Made by a program: the position numbers and the translations under genes. A DNA stretch of 26,102 bases, from the IMG/VR virus record IMGVR_UViG_3300025598_000152, positions 1 through 26,102 of that record. One strand, written 5' to 3'. Source of the stretch: a virus. Below are positions 9,179-16,329 of the stretch, in pieces (position 1 is the first letter of the stretch; each line of letters begins with the position of its first letter). The notes beneath the pieces were generated by a model, which searched no databases, was not told the origin of the DNA, and worked only from the letters and a program-made list of their open reading frames with translations.

Positions 9179-10633
9179 TCACTTTTTAGCTCTACCGCCA
9201 TGCTTTCTAACAAGCGGTGGATTGACAAAACCCCTACCTGCACCTGCGTTTCTCGGAGTAATCCTTGAAGCTTCAGTATAGGCTTCAGTGTCTTTAAACC
9301 TTTGTTTAGCATCTTTAACATCTTGCGGAGATACATCTCTTATATCTTGATCAGTAGGAAATTGCATTCCCCCATCCGCATGATGCTGAACTTTACCACC
9401 CTTTTTGAACGTACCCGCTAAACGAGTAATTGCAACGGGAGGAGACGCTGGTTTGCGACCTTGAGGCATAGCCACAGCAGAACCCTGTTTATTAACAGTG
9501 CCCCCCGTGGCGAAGTGCTTTTTTGAGGCTTTACCCCCATGCTTGTATCCACCACCATTGCCTTCTTTAACAGCACCAGTAGTCTGGAGTCTTACCCCAG
9601 GCTTGGTTGTGTCGGCAGGGCGATCTTCCCAATCACCACCCTCAATAGTGTCTTTTAGGTTGAGGTCAGGAGCAGCGTGTCCACCCTTGGCAAAGTGATG
9701 CTTACCACCGTGCTTGTGATGAGCCTTACCACCGTGTTTGAATCCACCTGCGTTTGACTCTTTCACCTCGCCAGTACCGTGTACTGAATCATGGTGCTCA
9801 CCATCCATCATCATGGTGTTCTCAAATCTCTTGGCAACATTGTCAGAAACAGTGCCACCAATAGCGTACTTACCACCCTTGCACATAGCCTTGTGGTGCT
9901 CTGCCATCTTGTGGTGATGGTGAGATCCACCCTCTTTGTGCATCTTGGCGTGGTGTTTAGCCATAGCCTTATGGTGCTCATGTGATCCCTCTGGGTGACC
10001 AGAGATCTTATGAACCTTTCCACCATGCTTATAACCACCGCCATTACCTTCTTTGACCATGCCAGTGCCATGAACCTTGTCATGGTGCTCACCGTCATGC
10101 ATCTCAGTCTGTAAGTACTTAGGAGCATCATTCTCAATAGTGGTCTTAGTCTCGAACTTGTCGATTTCTTTGCCCATAGCTGAACCACCTTTTGCAAAGT
10201 GCTTCTTGGCATGACCACCTTTCTTAAGACCGTGATGAGCTTTAGAAGCTTTCTCATGCTCGTGGTGCTTGAGTTCTTTCTCGACCTTCTTGATTTCACG
10301 CATTTCAGCTTTTTCAGCTTTTCCACCCTCAGCGTGATGAGCTTTACCACCTTTTTTCATCAAAGGAGTAGGCATCCCTTTCATCGCTGCACGTCTTTGT
10401 GCCAAAGCACCCATGACGGGAGCGGGGATGGGAGCCATGCCACCACGTGCTGGGGCATTAAGCATCCCACCCATAGCTTTGTGCATTGTCTCGTGACCAT
10501 GTCCTTCGTGCTTTCCACCCTTCTTGTGATGAGCAGAGCCACCCTTTTTGAGCTTCAGAATAACTGATGGTTCATCAGTCAACATCTTTGGCATTTGGGA
10601 AAAGCCAGAACCAGATTTAGTTGTTTTAGCCAT
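9179..10633 (-). CDS. His/Lys/Gly-rich repeat structural protein
   Basis: A 484-aa protein with AAGGAG upstream of its ATG. Its composition is extreme: most of residues 30-400 is His, Lys and Gly with many HH, KKGG and KHGGK clusters. A module of the form VKEGNGGGYKHGGK occurs three times (about 190-206, 285-302 with S/A/F changes, 352-369). The first two are preceded by an acidic-His segment (DGEHHDKVHGTG, DGEHHDSVHGTG). The C-terminal 90 residues are ordinary (FPTDQDIRDVSPQDVKDAKQ, ending RKHGGRAKK). Short A-x-GG-x-V motifs (YAIGGTV, FATGGTV) are also seen in the 1332-aa protein. It lies among virion genes. Metal binding or binding of nucleic acid is plausible from composition but not shown. 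No named family was recognised. Confidence 0.7.
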   Translation of the reverse strand: MAKTTKSGSGFSQMPKMLTDEPSVILKLKKGGSAHHKKGGKHEGHGHETMHKAMGGMLNAPARGGMAPIPAPVMGALAQRRAAMKGMPTPLMKKGGKAHHAEGGKAEKAEMREIKKVEKELKHHEHEKASKAHHGLKKGGHAKKHFAKGGSAMGKEIDKFETKTTIENDAPKYLQTEMHDGEHHDKVHGTGMVKEGNGGGYKHGGKVHKISGHPEGSHEHHKAMAKHHAKMHKEGGSHHHHKMAEHHKAMCKGGKYAIGGTVSDNVAKRFENTMMMDGEHHDSVHGTGEVKESNAGGFKHGGKAHHKHGGKHHFAKGGHAAPDLNLKDTIEGGDWEDRPADTTKPGVRLQTTGAVKEGNGGGYKHGGKASKKHFATGGTVNKQGSAVAMPQGRKPASPPVAITRLAGTFKKGGKVQHHADGGMQFPTDQDIRDVSPQDVKDAKQRFKDTEAYTEASRITPRNAGAGRGFVNPPLVRKHGGRAKK

Positions 10634-10645
10634 TGTTTAGTCTCC

Positions 10646-11956
10646 TTAAGCTTGGGTAATACCAAGCAAACCTGTTGCCGTAGCATTAGGACCAACTTGA
10701 ATAGCGGTTAAACCAAGTGTAAGCACTAGTCTAGCCAACCCGTTTAATGTACCACCAGGTGTATATGTACCACGAACGTCAGGAGTTACGGAGGTAGATG
10801 TGAACTGGGGAACCATGCTTGAGGCACTTGCTGTATAAGATCCAGTAGCCGCCAAGAATGTACCTGCAAGGTAGTTTGCTTGACTTGAGGAAAGCTTACC
10901 AGTTGTAGCATTGATGTATGTCCACCAGTAGTTAGTACCTGTGCTGATACCAGTTGGAGGCGTACCTGTGAACTGAACGATTGTTCCACTTGCAGGTGAA
11001 TAACCAACAGTCAACACGCCAGGAGAAGCAATTGTCCAACCCGTTACAGCTTGTGTAGCGTAGTTGGTCGTATTTGAGTAATAACCCAAAGCCAATGTAC
11101 CAGAGTCGTTAGACAAAGATCCACTGAATCTGTTGCTTAAAATATAAGCGTAGTCGGAGATACGTGCAGGGAGTCCAAGCACGTTAGATGTATCACCAGT
11201 CATGCTGATACCAGAAGCTGCTCCAAACGCAATTGAATACACTTGGAAGAAAGCTTTACGTCCAACCACTTGAGTAGCAGAAGATGTACTGTTTAAGATG
11301 ATCTCAGTCATAGGTTGACCGTAATAATCGTATCCAGTTACAGTTGCTGATACAGCAGTAATTGAGTTAGCGAATGTCAAACCAGTGTTTGTACCAGAAG
11401 TAACTGTAGTTACCGTTCCACCAGAAGTGGTTGTCAGTGTGAAGGTTGTAGTACCGTTTGTTGCGGATATCAGGTATGTACCCGCCGCAAGTGTAGAAGT
11501 ACCAGAGTTAGTACCAGTTACAGTCACTGTCTGACCAACTGCCAATCCTGTGAGTGGAGTTGTTGCAACAGCAAATGAGCCAGTTGTATTAGATGAGGTA
11601 ATGTTTGCAGTTACAAAGGTAGCTGCGGTAAACGAACCAGTAGTGATTGCCACTGCTCTTGGATAATCAAACTGAACAACAGTCGTACCGTCACCACGTA
11701 CAACACGAGTCGTACCTGCTGTAGCACTTGTGTTCGCCAGTGATGTTCCACTGTATGTTGTTGCTGTTGTTGGTGTTACTGATGCTAAAACAGCAGAAGC
11801 AGTACCAACAGCTGCGGTCGTGTCATACAAAAATGTACGACCCATTGGACCAAATCCAGTGCCCATTGGGGATGGATCACCATAATTACTATTTGCATTC
11901 GTACCAGCGTACGATTGTGCGGAACCTAAGAAGAGATCGTCGCTAAATTGCGGCAT
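10646..11956 (-). CDS. Virion structural protein, low-complexity beta-rich
   Basis: A 436-aa protein that is Ser/Thr/Gly/Ala-rich with few charged residues. It begins MPQFSDDLFLGSAQ and has a conserved-looking middle (ATVTGYDYYGQPMTEIILNS, then VGRKAFFQVYSIAFGAASGI and LGLPARISDYAYILSNRFSG) that seems to be the folded core. Residues about 115-195 form an apparent inserted Ig-like module (LAVGQTVTVTGTNSGTSTLA, then TTTFTLTTTSGG) of the same style as the beta modules in the 877-aa protein. It stands after the capsid gene, separated only by an HNH gene, so it is probably an abundant head or neck component. A decoration, tail or capsid-associated role is inferred. Confidence 0.6.
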   Translation of the reverse strand: MPQFSDDLFLGSAQSYAGTNANSNYGDPSPMGTGFGPMGRTFLYDTTAAVGTASAVLASVTPTTATTYSGTSLANTSATAGTTRVVRGDGTTVVQFDYPRAVAITTGSFTAATFVTANITSSNTTGSFAVATTPLTGLAVGQTVTVTGTNSGTSTLAAGTYLISATNGTTTFTLTTTSGGTVTTVTSGTNTGLTFANSITAVSATVTGYDYYGQPMTEIILNSTSSATQVVGRKAFFQVYSIAFGAASGISMTGDTSNVLGLPARISDYAYILSNRFSGSLSNDSGTLALGYYSNTTNYATQAVTGWTIASPGVLTVGYSPASGTIVQFTGTPPTGISTGTNYWWTYINATTGKLSSSQANYLAGTFLAATGSYTASASSMVPQFTSTSVTPDVRGTYTPGGTLNGLARLVLTLGLTAIQVGPNATATGLLGITQA

Positions 11957-11982
11957 ATTTTTTCCTTTTGGGCATGAACCCG

Positions 11983-12513
11983 TTAAGAATTAATAAAAAT
12001 AGATGATTTACGTTGATTTACTATAGCAGGTATAACTTGTAAATTATTTGGGACATGAAAACCAGATACATTCTTTCCATGAAGAGGAATAATATGATCA
12101 ACGTGCCATTGAAATCCAAATAACTTAGTTCGTCTCTGTGCTAACTCGTAAGCTTCTTCAATCATCCACAAATCGTCGGTTGTTAACCAACTTGGAGTTT
12201 GCTTTCTAATAGATGCTCTTCTTTTTGAAGCCATTGCACAAACCTTATGAGGATTTGTTTTTGACCAAATTTTCATGTAACAAACTTTACATAGATCTTT
12301 AGCAAATACTTCAGATGTGCAACCATTAGAAAAACAAACTCCAAATGTAGGATTGCGTTTTACAACAGGTTTTTCAAATTTTGAATTTCTCAAAATTCTA
12401 TTGCGATGTGTAGAACACAATCCCAAACCACGATATTTTGCAGAATTAGAACAACCGTCCGCAGTACACATTAAATGCGATCCTTTGTGTGGTTGTCCTT
12501 TAATTCCACTCAT
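11983..12513 (-). CDS. HNH homing-type endonuclease
   Basis: A 176-aa protein. Two cysteine/histidine zinc knuckles are visible at the N-terminus (Cys16, Cys21, Cys33, His36 and Cys60, Cys65, Cys75, Cys78). The C-terminal HNH nuclease motif follows (FQWHVDHIIPLHGKNVSGFH, then VPNNLQVIP), with the His137-x-Asp139-His140 core and an Asn at 156/157. HNH enzymes of this kind nick or cut DNA and often spread as free-standing homing genes in phage genomes. It interrupts the series of structural genes right after the major capsid gene. It is visibly richer in A and T than its neighbours, with a weak ribosome site, all signs of recent insertion. A packaging role (as for HNH partners of terminase) is less likely because it is far from the terminase genes. 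Confidence 0.85.
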   Translation of the reverse strand: MSGIKGQPHKGSHLMCTADGCSNSAKYRGLGLCSTHRNRILRNSKFEKPVVKRNPTFGVCFSNGCTSEVFAKDLCKVCYMKIWSKTNPHKVCAMASKRRASIRKQTPSWLTTDDLWMIEEAYELAQRRTKLFGFQWHVDHIIPLHGKNVSGFHVPNNLQVIPAIVNQRKSSIFINS

Positions 12514-12528
12514 ATTGTGATTTATTCC

Positions 12529-13443
12529 TTACACGCCAGGTGTACCGAAGAGAGCACGTGGGTCTGTCCAACCCAAGGCATAACGCTCAGTAGCCTTGTA
12601 ACGCATAGAGTCAGTCTCGAAGTCACCTTCCATAGTCTTCTCTAAACGTCTACGCATGAGGAGTTTTAAGCCCTCTGGAGCGTCTGTCTGCACCCACCAT
12701 GCGGTAGCTGAAGTCAAACGACTGATAACCGCAGCACCCTCATCCAATAAGCCAATAGACTTAACGGGGTTGATGTCGTTGTTAGCAGTTCCAGTACGCA
12801 AAACTGATTTGAGTAACACTTCAGCTTGGAAAATGTTGCCTGGAGCCACGACCAATTGGCGTGGAACCAAACGAATTTTCTTCTGGTTGTTATCAACAGC
12901 AGAGCGAATCTGAATCAACATTTGCTCTAAAGATGTCTGTGACAGCACCGCTGCTGTGGACAACTGATTAGAGAATGTACCGTTTACGATTGGGTGAGCA
13001 GTGTTGATCAAAGATACGCCATCACCACCAACATAGTTGGAGTTAAAAGCGTTGTTGAGCACGTTTGCTGCCAATGTCTCTTTTGTCTCAATCAAAGACT
13101 GAGCTAAGTGACGAGCGTAAACCTGACCGATACGGATATGGTCGCCATCTTCAACGAGAATCTTTGTCAGTGCGAACGCAAGTCCGTATACTGAGTAGAT
13201 GTATCGTTGTAAGAATAACACGCCACCTTGCTGATAAGACACTGGTGTGCCATCAGGAAGTTGGGGTGCTGCTCCAAATCCATAAAGGACTGGCTCTTCG
13301 TGGTAGTTACGTGGAATACCTTCTTGTTCACGGAAAACACGTGACCATTCGTCTTCACGGAGATCATAGACACCATCAAAACATTCGTTAAGAATGGGTT
13401 CGACAATACTTCTAAAGTCCGTACTTCGCATTGGTGCGGCCAT
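12529..13443 (-). CDS. Major capsid protein (Mu gpT-like family)
   Basis: A 304-aa protein with AAGGGG upstream of its ATG. Its length and motif order fit the Mu gpT-like major head proteins: LAANVLNNAFNSNYVGGDGV, then LINTAHPIVNGTFSNQLS, a helical segment QMLIQIRSAVDNNQKKIRLV, then PRQLVVAPGNIFQAEVLLKS, GTANNDINPVKS and WWVQTDAPEGLKLLMRRRLE, ending ERYALGWTDPRALFGTPGV. These build the HK97-fold shell. No prohead protease gene or long cleaved delta domain is evident; a separate scaffold-like protein is encoded upstream. It follows the probable decoration protein by a few bases. Confidence 0.85.
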   Translation of the reverse strand: MAAPMRSTDFRSIVEPILNECFDGVYDLREDEWSRVFREQEGIPRNYHEEPVLYGFGAAPQLPDGTPVSYQQGGVLFLQRYIYSVYGLAFALTKILVEDGDHIRIGQVYARHLAQSLIETKETLAANVLNNAFNSNYVGGDGVSLINTAHPIVNGTFSNQLSTAAVLSQTSLEQMLIQIRSAVDNNQKKIRLVPRQLVVAPGNIFQAEVLLKSVLRTGTANNDINPVKSIGLLDEGAAVISRLTSATAWWVQTDAPEGLKLLMRRRLEKTMEGDFETDSMRYKATERYALGWTDPRALFGTPGV

Positions 13444-13453
13444 AATTTACCCC

Positions 13454-14026
13454 TTATAGAGAAGTTACAGATCCGAAGAACTGTGACTGAGAGTTGACCA
13501 CACGTACGATGGTATAAGAATCGCCCCAAGCATTGCCAGGGACGGGCGAAAGATCAACAACACGCATTTGACCTTGTGAACTAGAACCAACATATGTCGA
13601 AGCACCTAAAGTTGCTTGTGACAAACCTGTTGTTGTAGATCCAGAAGTTAAGTTTGTGAAGTTAAACTCTTGACCAACGGTCGTTTGAGCCATAGTTCCG
13701 TCTGCTTGGATCTCATAAACGATACTGTTATCGTTGTAGAAGAAAGCAGTGCATGAACCAGTAATGTAGGAAGTACTTGCCGGCCAGTAATTGCTTACAC
13801 GGAAACGACCTGTAGTATCTGTCCATTGAACCCCCGCGAACGCCCCAGACCAAGCACCTGTGGTTGTTACGGGAACGATTACTCCTGATGAGTAAAGTAC
13901 TGGTTGTCCCTTCAAAATATTTGAAGAGTAGCCAGAAGTTATACCCCCTGCTAACGCCTGAGCACGATCCAAACCAGAGGGATGGAACGCAGGGCGTAAA
14001 CCGAAGGCTTGTAATGCACTTGACAT
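13454..14026 (-). CDS. Probable capsid decoration protein
   Basis: A 190-aa protein with a strong AAGGAG site before the ATG. It begins SSALQAFGLRPAFHPSGLDR and is otherwise beta-rich with the segments NILKGQPVLYSSGVIVPVTT, GAFAGVQWTDTTGRFRVSNY and MRVVDLSPVPGNAWGDSYTI. The pattern of a short protein with a KGQPV-type strand, encoded directly next to the capsid protein, fits head decoration or stabilisation proteins of aquatic phages. It is not a sure family assignment. It ends ten bases before the capsid start, so stoichiometric co-expression is likely. Confidence 0.6.
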   Translation of the reverse strand: MSSALQAFGLRPAFHPSGLDRAQALAGGITSGYSSNILKGQPVLYSSGVIVPVTTTGAWSGAFAGVQWTDTTGRFRVSNYWPASTSYITGSCTAFFYNDNSIVYEIQADGTMAQTTVGQEFNFTNLTSGSTTTGLSQATLGASTYVGSSSQGQMRVVDLSPVPGNAWGDSYTIVRVVNSQSQFFGSVTSL

Positions 14027-14050
14027 ATCAAACTCCTTTTTTTCTACCCG

Positions 14051-14590
14051 TTATCCTGCAAATATTGGAGCGGGTAGAGGTTCATCAATTTTGCCAATAC
14101 CTTCACCTTCAAGTCGTCCTAGTGCTTTTCCTGAACTGTCTCTGCCAACTGCCTGTTCCGCTTGGATGCGAATTTTGTTCGCTTCCTCAAGGGGCTGATC
14201 GTGATGGAAGTGAGTCATAACCTCTTGGTATACATCCATCGGGATCTTGTACAGTAACATCTCATTACAAGCAATATGTCCGACATACTCTCCTGATTTG
14301 ACTTTGTGGCTTTCGTATCCTGGTACCTCATCTGTTTTCACTGGTACGTATCCAAGTCGAATCCTCTTATCAATACTGTCATACGTATTGGTCGTTGACA
14401 ACCAACAAGTATGCCAACCAGGGATTTCTGGTGTGTCTGGCAATGCTCTTTGTGTCCACTCATCACTCCACATCTTGCGACGTTCCTGCGTTGAGGCGAA
14501 CTTTTCTTCTGGTGCTTTACGGGACTCGTCTTGCGTTGCACGACTATCTCTACCGCCAGCATTTAAAGATTTTTTTAAACGTGATTCCAT
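14051..14590 (-). CDS. Conserved-looking head-region protein of unknown function
   Basis: A 179-aa protein with an AAAGGAG site upstream. The N-terminus is basic and probably disordered (RLKKSLNAGGRDSRATQDES), then comes a compact region with PDTPEIPGWHTCWLSTTNTY, DKRIRLGYVPVKTDEVPGYE and YVGHIACNEMLLYKIPMDVY, and a helical C-terminal part (MTHFHHDQPLEEANKIRIQA). It lies between the scaffold-like and decoration genes, a place often held by head assembly or internal virion proteins. No catalytic motif or transmembrane segment is visible, and I do not know a named family. Confidence 0.55.
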   Translation of the reverse strand: MESRLKKSLNAGGRDSRATQDESRKAPEEKFASTQERRKMWSDEWTQRALPDTPEIPGWHTCWLSTTNTYDSIDKRIRLGYVPVKTDEVPGYESHKVKSGEYVGHIACNEMLLYKIPMDVYQEVMTHFHHDQPLEEANKIRIQAEQAVGRDSSGKALGRLEGEGIGKIDEPLPAPIFAG

Positions 14591-14592
14591 AA

Positions 14593-15555
14593 TTAATTAC
14601 TCCTTTGTGAACGGGCTTCCATTGCGTAACGCTTAATCATCTTGTTGCGTTTAACTGGGTCATCCCAGAATCCCGCATCCTTCATCGCTCTAACCTGTTC
14701 AGGTTCTAGTGTGAAGGTGTTTCGACCTGCACTTGCCGAAGATGATTCTCGTCCACTACTCGTCACCACATTCCTTGGACGTTGTCTAACTACAGGTTCA
14801 TCGTCTGTATCGTTATTGTACCTATGCGGTAGGCGTCTTTGCAACCTATTATCTAACTCATCCCAATATTCTGGTCTGGTCGGATCCCAACCCTCTTCCA
14901 CTAGGCGTTTATCAATAACCTTTGCAATCTCGCTGTCCTCGTCCGATGCGTCTGGACGGTACCAACTATTGCGTTCCATCCACTCCGAGGCGTTACGCTG
15001 TAGACGTGGATCTGGAATGTTTTGTTTTTGTGCGGGTTGCTGAGACGCTTGTTTCTTAAGGTTCTTCAGTGCGTCCAGTTGCTGACGTGTCTCATAGAGT
15101 AAATCCTGAGCTTTCGCCATTGCCTCACCATCCATAGCAGTTGTTGCTTCTGTGATTTTGAGTCTTGCATACTGGAGTCTAAGTTCTTGATCCTCAATCG
15201 CCTTATCAACCCTAGCTATTTCTGCTCCGTGAGTCTTGCGTTCAACCTGAGACAGTCTTTGCATTAACTCTAAGTTTTGCCTCTCAAGTTGTTGTAGCTT
15301 GACGTCCTTTTCTGCGTTGTCTTGCTTTTGACGGATTCGTCTAGCCTTTCTACGGCTTATCTTTTCCCGTCTCTCCTCTTCTGAGTCATTAGGATCGTCG
15401 TGTTCTTCGTGAGAAGCTTCAACTTTATCCTTTGGCTCGTCATTTTCTTGATCATCTGGAGATTTAATGTCATTAGGTAGGTCAACAACCGCTGAACCAT
15501 CTAACTCTTCTTTAACCTTCAAATCTTCTTCTGGTTTTTCTTTTACTTCACTCAT
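14593..15555 (-). CDS. Probable scaffolding protein
   Basis: A 320-aa, highly charged protein. The first 65 residues are acidic (PEEDLKVKEELDGSAVVDLP, EEHDDPNDSEEERR). Then comes a long basic-to-mixed coiled coil of about residues 65-170 (KDVKLQQLERQNLELMQRLS, LYETRQQLDALKNLKKQASQ). The C-terminal part carries WMERNSWYRPDASDEDSEIA, WDPTRPEYWDELDNRLQRRL and ends with a basic helix (PVKRNKMIKRYAMEARSQRS). A charged, extended coiled-coil protein with a short basic C-terminus, encoded between portal and capsid genes, is the standard form of a phage scaffolding protein. The C-terminal basic helix would bind the capsid protein. No protease motif is visible. Confidence 0.7.
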   Translation of the reverse strand: MSEVKEKPEEDLKVKEELDGSAVVDLPNDIKSPDDQENDEPKDKVEASHEEHDDPNDSEEERREKISRRKARRIRQKQDNAEKDVKLQQLERQNLELMQRLSQVERKTHGAEIARVDKAIEDQELRLQYARLKITEATTAMDGEAMAKAQDLLYETRQQLDALKNLKKQASQQPAQKQNIPDPRLQRNASEWMERNSWYRPDASDEDSEIAKVIDKRLVEEGWDPTRPEYWDELDNRLQRRLPHRYNNDTDDEPVVRQRPRNVVTSSGRESSSASAGRNTFTLEPEQVRAMKDAGFWDDPVKRNKMIKRYAMEARSQRSN

Positions 15556-15587
15556 GCTTTTCCCTCTTTTCGGTAGTCTTGCACGTC

Positions 15588-16001
15588 TTACACATATTCC
15601 GCCATTGCTAACGGATCTCCAGTTACCCTAGATATGACTTCATGGTCGTTCAGCATCATAAACAATGCTTTGTCTTCCAATGGATCTTCTCCAGGTACCG
15701 CAACCTCCCACCTATCCCCACCCCACTTAGGGACACGGATGAAATCACCTATCTTTACCCACGAACCCTCCGGCCACGGAGCCATAGTGTCACGGTTACG
15801 ATAGGCAAGTGGACCAATTGCCAGTACTTTTGCGACCATATTTGCCCATTTTTCGGTATCACGAGTTTCCTCTGCCAAAATAATGCCAGATTTGGTCATT
15901 TTCTTTTTAACTCTCTTGAGTTGTACTAATACTCGTCCTCCCAATGGCTCTACACCAGGTTCTACCTCTGGAAAAGCCCATGCCAAGTCTTCTGTACTCA
16001 T
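15588..16001 (-). CDS. GroES-like co-chaperonin
   Basis: A 137-aa protein from the ATG at 16001, chosen because an AGAGGA site precedes it and its ATGA overlaps the upstream stop. A longer reading from 16094 would enter the upstream gene. It aligns by eye with GroES: EPLGGRVLVQLKRVKKKMTK, then SGIILAEETR (the mobile-loop hydrophobic tripeptide, residues 39-42, as in GIVL of GroES), AKVLAIGPLAYRNRD and GSWVKIGDFIRVPKWGGDRW, ending DHEVISRVTGD. GroES caps the GroEL folding chamber. Phages such as T4 (gp31) encode their own version for capsid folding. Placement among portal, scaffold and capsid genes fits that role. It is longer than bacterial GroES (about 97 aa) because of an N-terminal extension and an insertion. 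Confidence 0.75.
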   Translation of the reverse strand: MSTEDLAWAFPEVEPGVEPLGGRVLVQLKRVKKKMTKSGIILAEETRDTEKWANMVAKVLAIGPLAYRNRDTMAPWPEGSWVKIGDFIRVPKWGGDRWEVAVPGEDPLEDKALFMMLNDHEVISRVTGDPLAMAEYV

Positions 16002-16183
16002 TCTTTTTCTTCCTCTTCTAGTTGTTTTTCTATTAAATCTAGGATGTTTTGCAACCCTATGTTTATCCCGACCATGCGTTGATAGGATTCCCAATTGATA
16101 GCGGCACCACTTGCTAATGAAGTACCAATATCACCTTGCATCTCCTTCACCTTCGTGATCAGATCTCCGATAAACTTGCTCAT
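15998..16183 (-). CDS. Small hypothetical protein
   Basis: A 61-aa protein whose ATG overlaps the stop of the 49-aa gene and whose stop overlaps the GroES-like start (both ATGA), so it sits in a tight translational chain. It is mostly helical, with a conserved-looking centre (ASGAAINWESYQRMVGINIG) and a strongly acidic C-terminus (EKQLEEEEKE). I do not recognise a family. Being placed between portal and co-chaperonin genes, it may be a small head-assembly helper, but that is only context. Confidence 0.65.
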   Translation of the reverse strand: MSKFIGDLITKVKEMQGDIGTSLASGAAINWESYQRMVGINIGLQNILDLIEKQLEEEEKE

Positions 16184-16329
16184 TTTTTCTTAGATGTGTG
16201 AGCTAAACCGCCTTGCTTTTTCTCGCTACCACCTTTGGGTTGGTAACTTGTTCCATCAAGCTTCTCACCTTGAGCTAAACGCTTGTGTTGGGGTACGTCA
16301 ATACCCTTTTGCTCTTGTTCACTAGCCAT
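16180..16329 (-). CDS. Very small basic hypothetical protein
   Basis: A 49-aa ORF beginning MASEQEQKGIDVPQHKRLAQ, then GEKLDGTSYQPKGGSEKKQG and ending with HTSKKK. A strong AGGAGG site lies just before its ATG. It overlaps the portal stop by eight bases and shares an ATGA with the next gene, which supports real translation. It is rich in Lys, Gln and Gly with a KGGSEKKQGG segment that echoes the KKGG style of other proteins here. Function unknown. Confidence 0.65.
   Translation of the reverse strand: MASEQEQKGIDVPQHKRLAQGEKLDGTSYQPKGGSEKKQGGLAHTSKKK

Noticed and set aside
9811-10350. Minus-strand 179-aa frame inside the His-rich gene
   Set aside because: It is an out-of-frame shadow of the 484-aa repeat gene; its Leu/Arg-rich repeats simply follow from the repeated DNA.
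11983-12513. HNH protein as a terminase partner for packaging
   Set aside because: It is far from terS/terL, differs in composition, and has the zinc-knuckle layout of free-standing homing-type enzymes.
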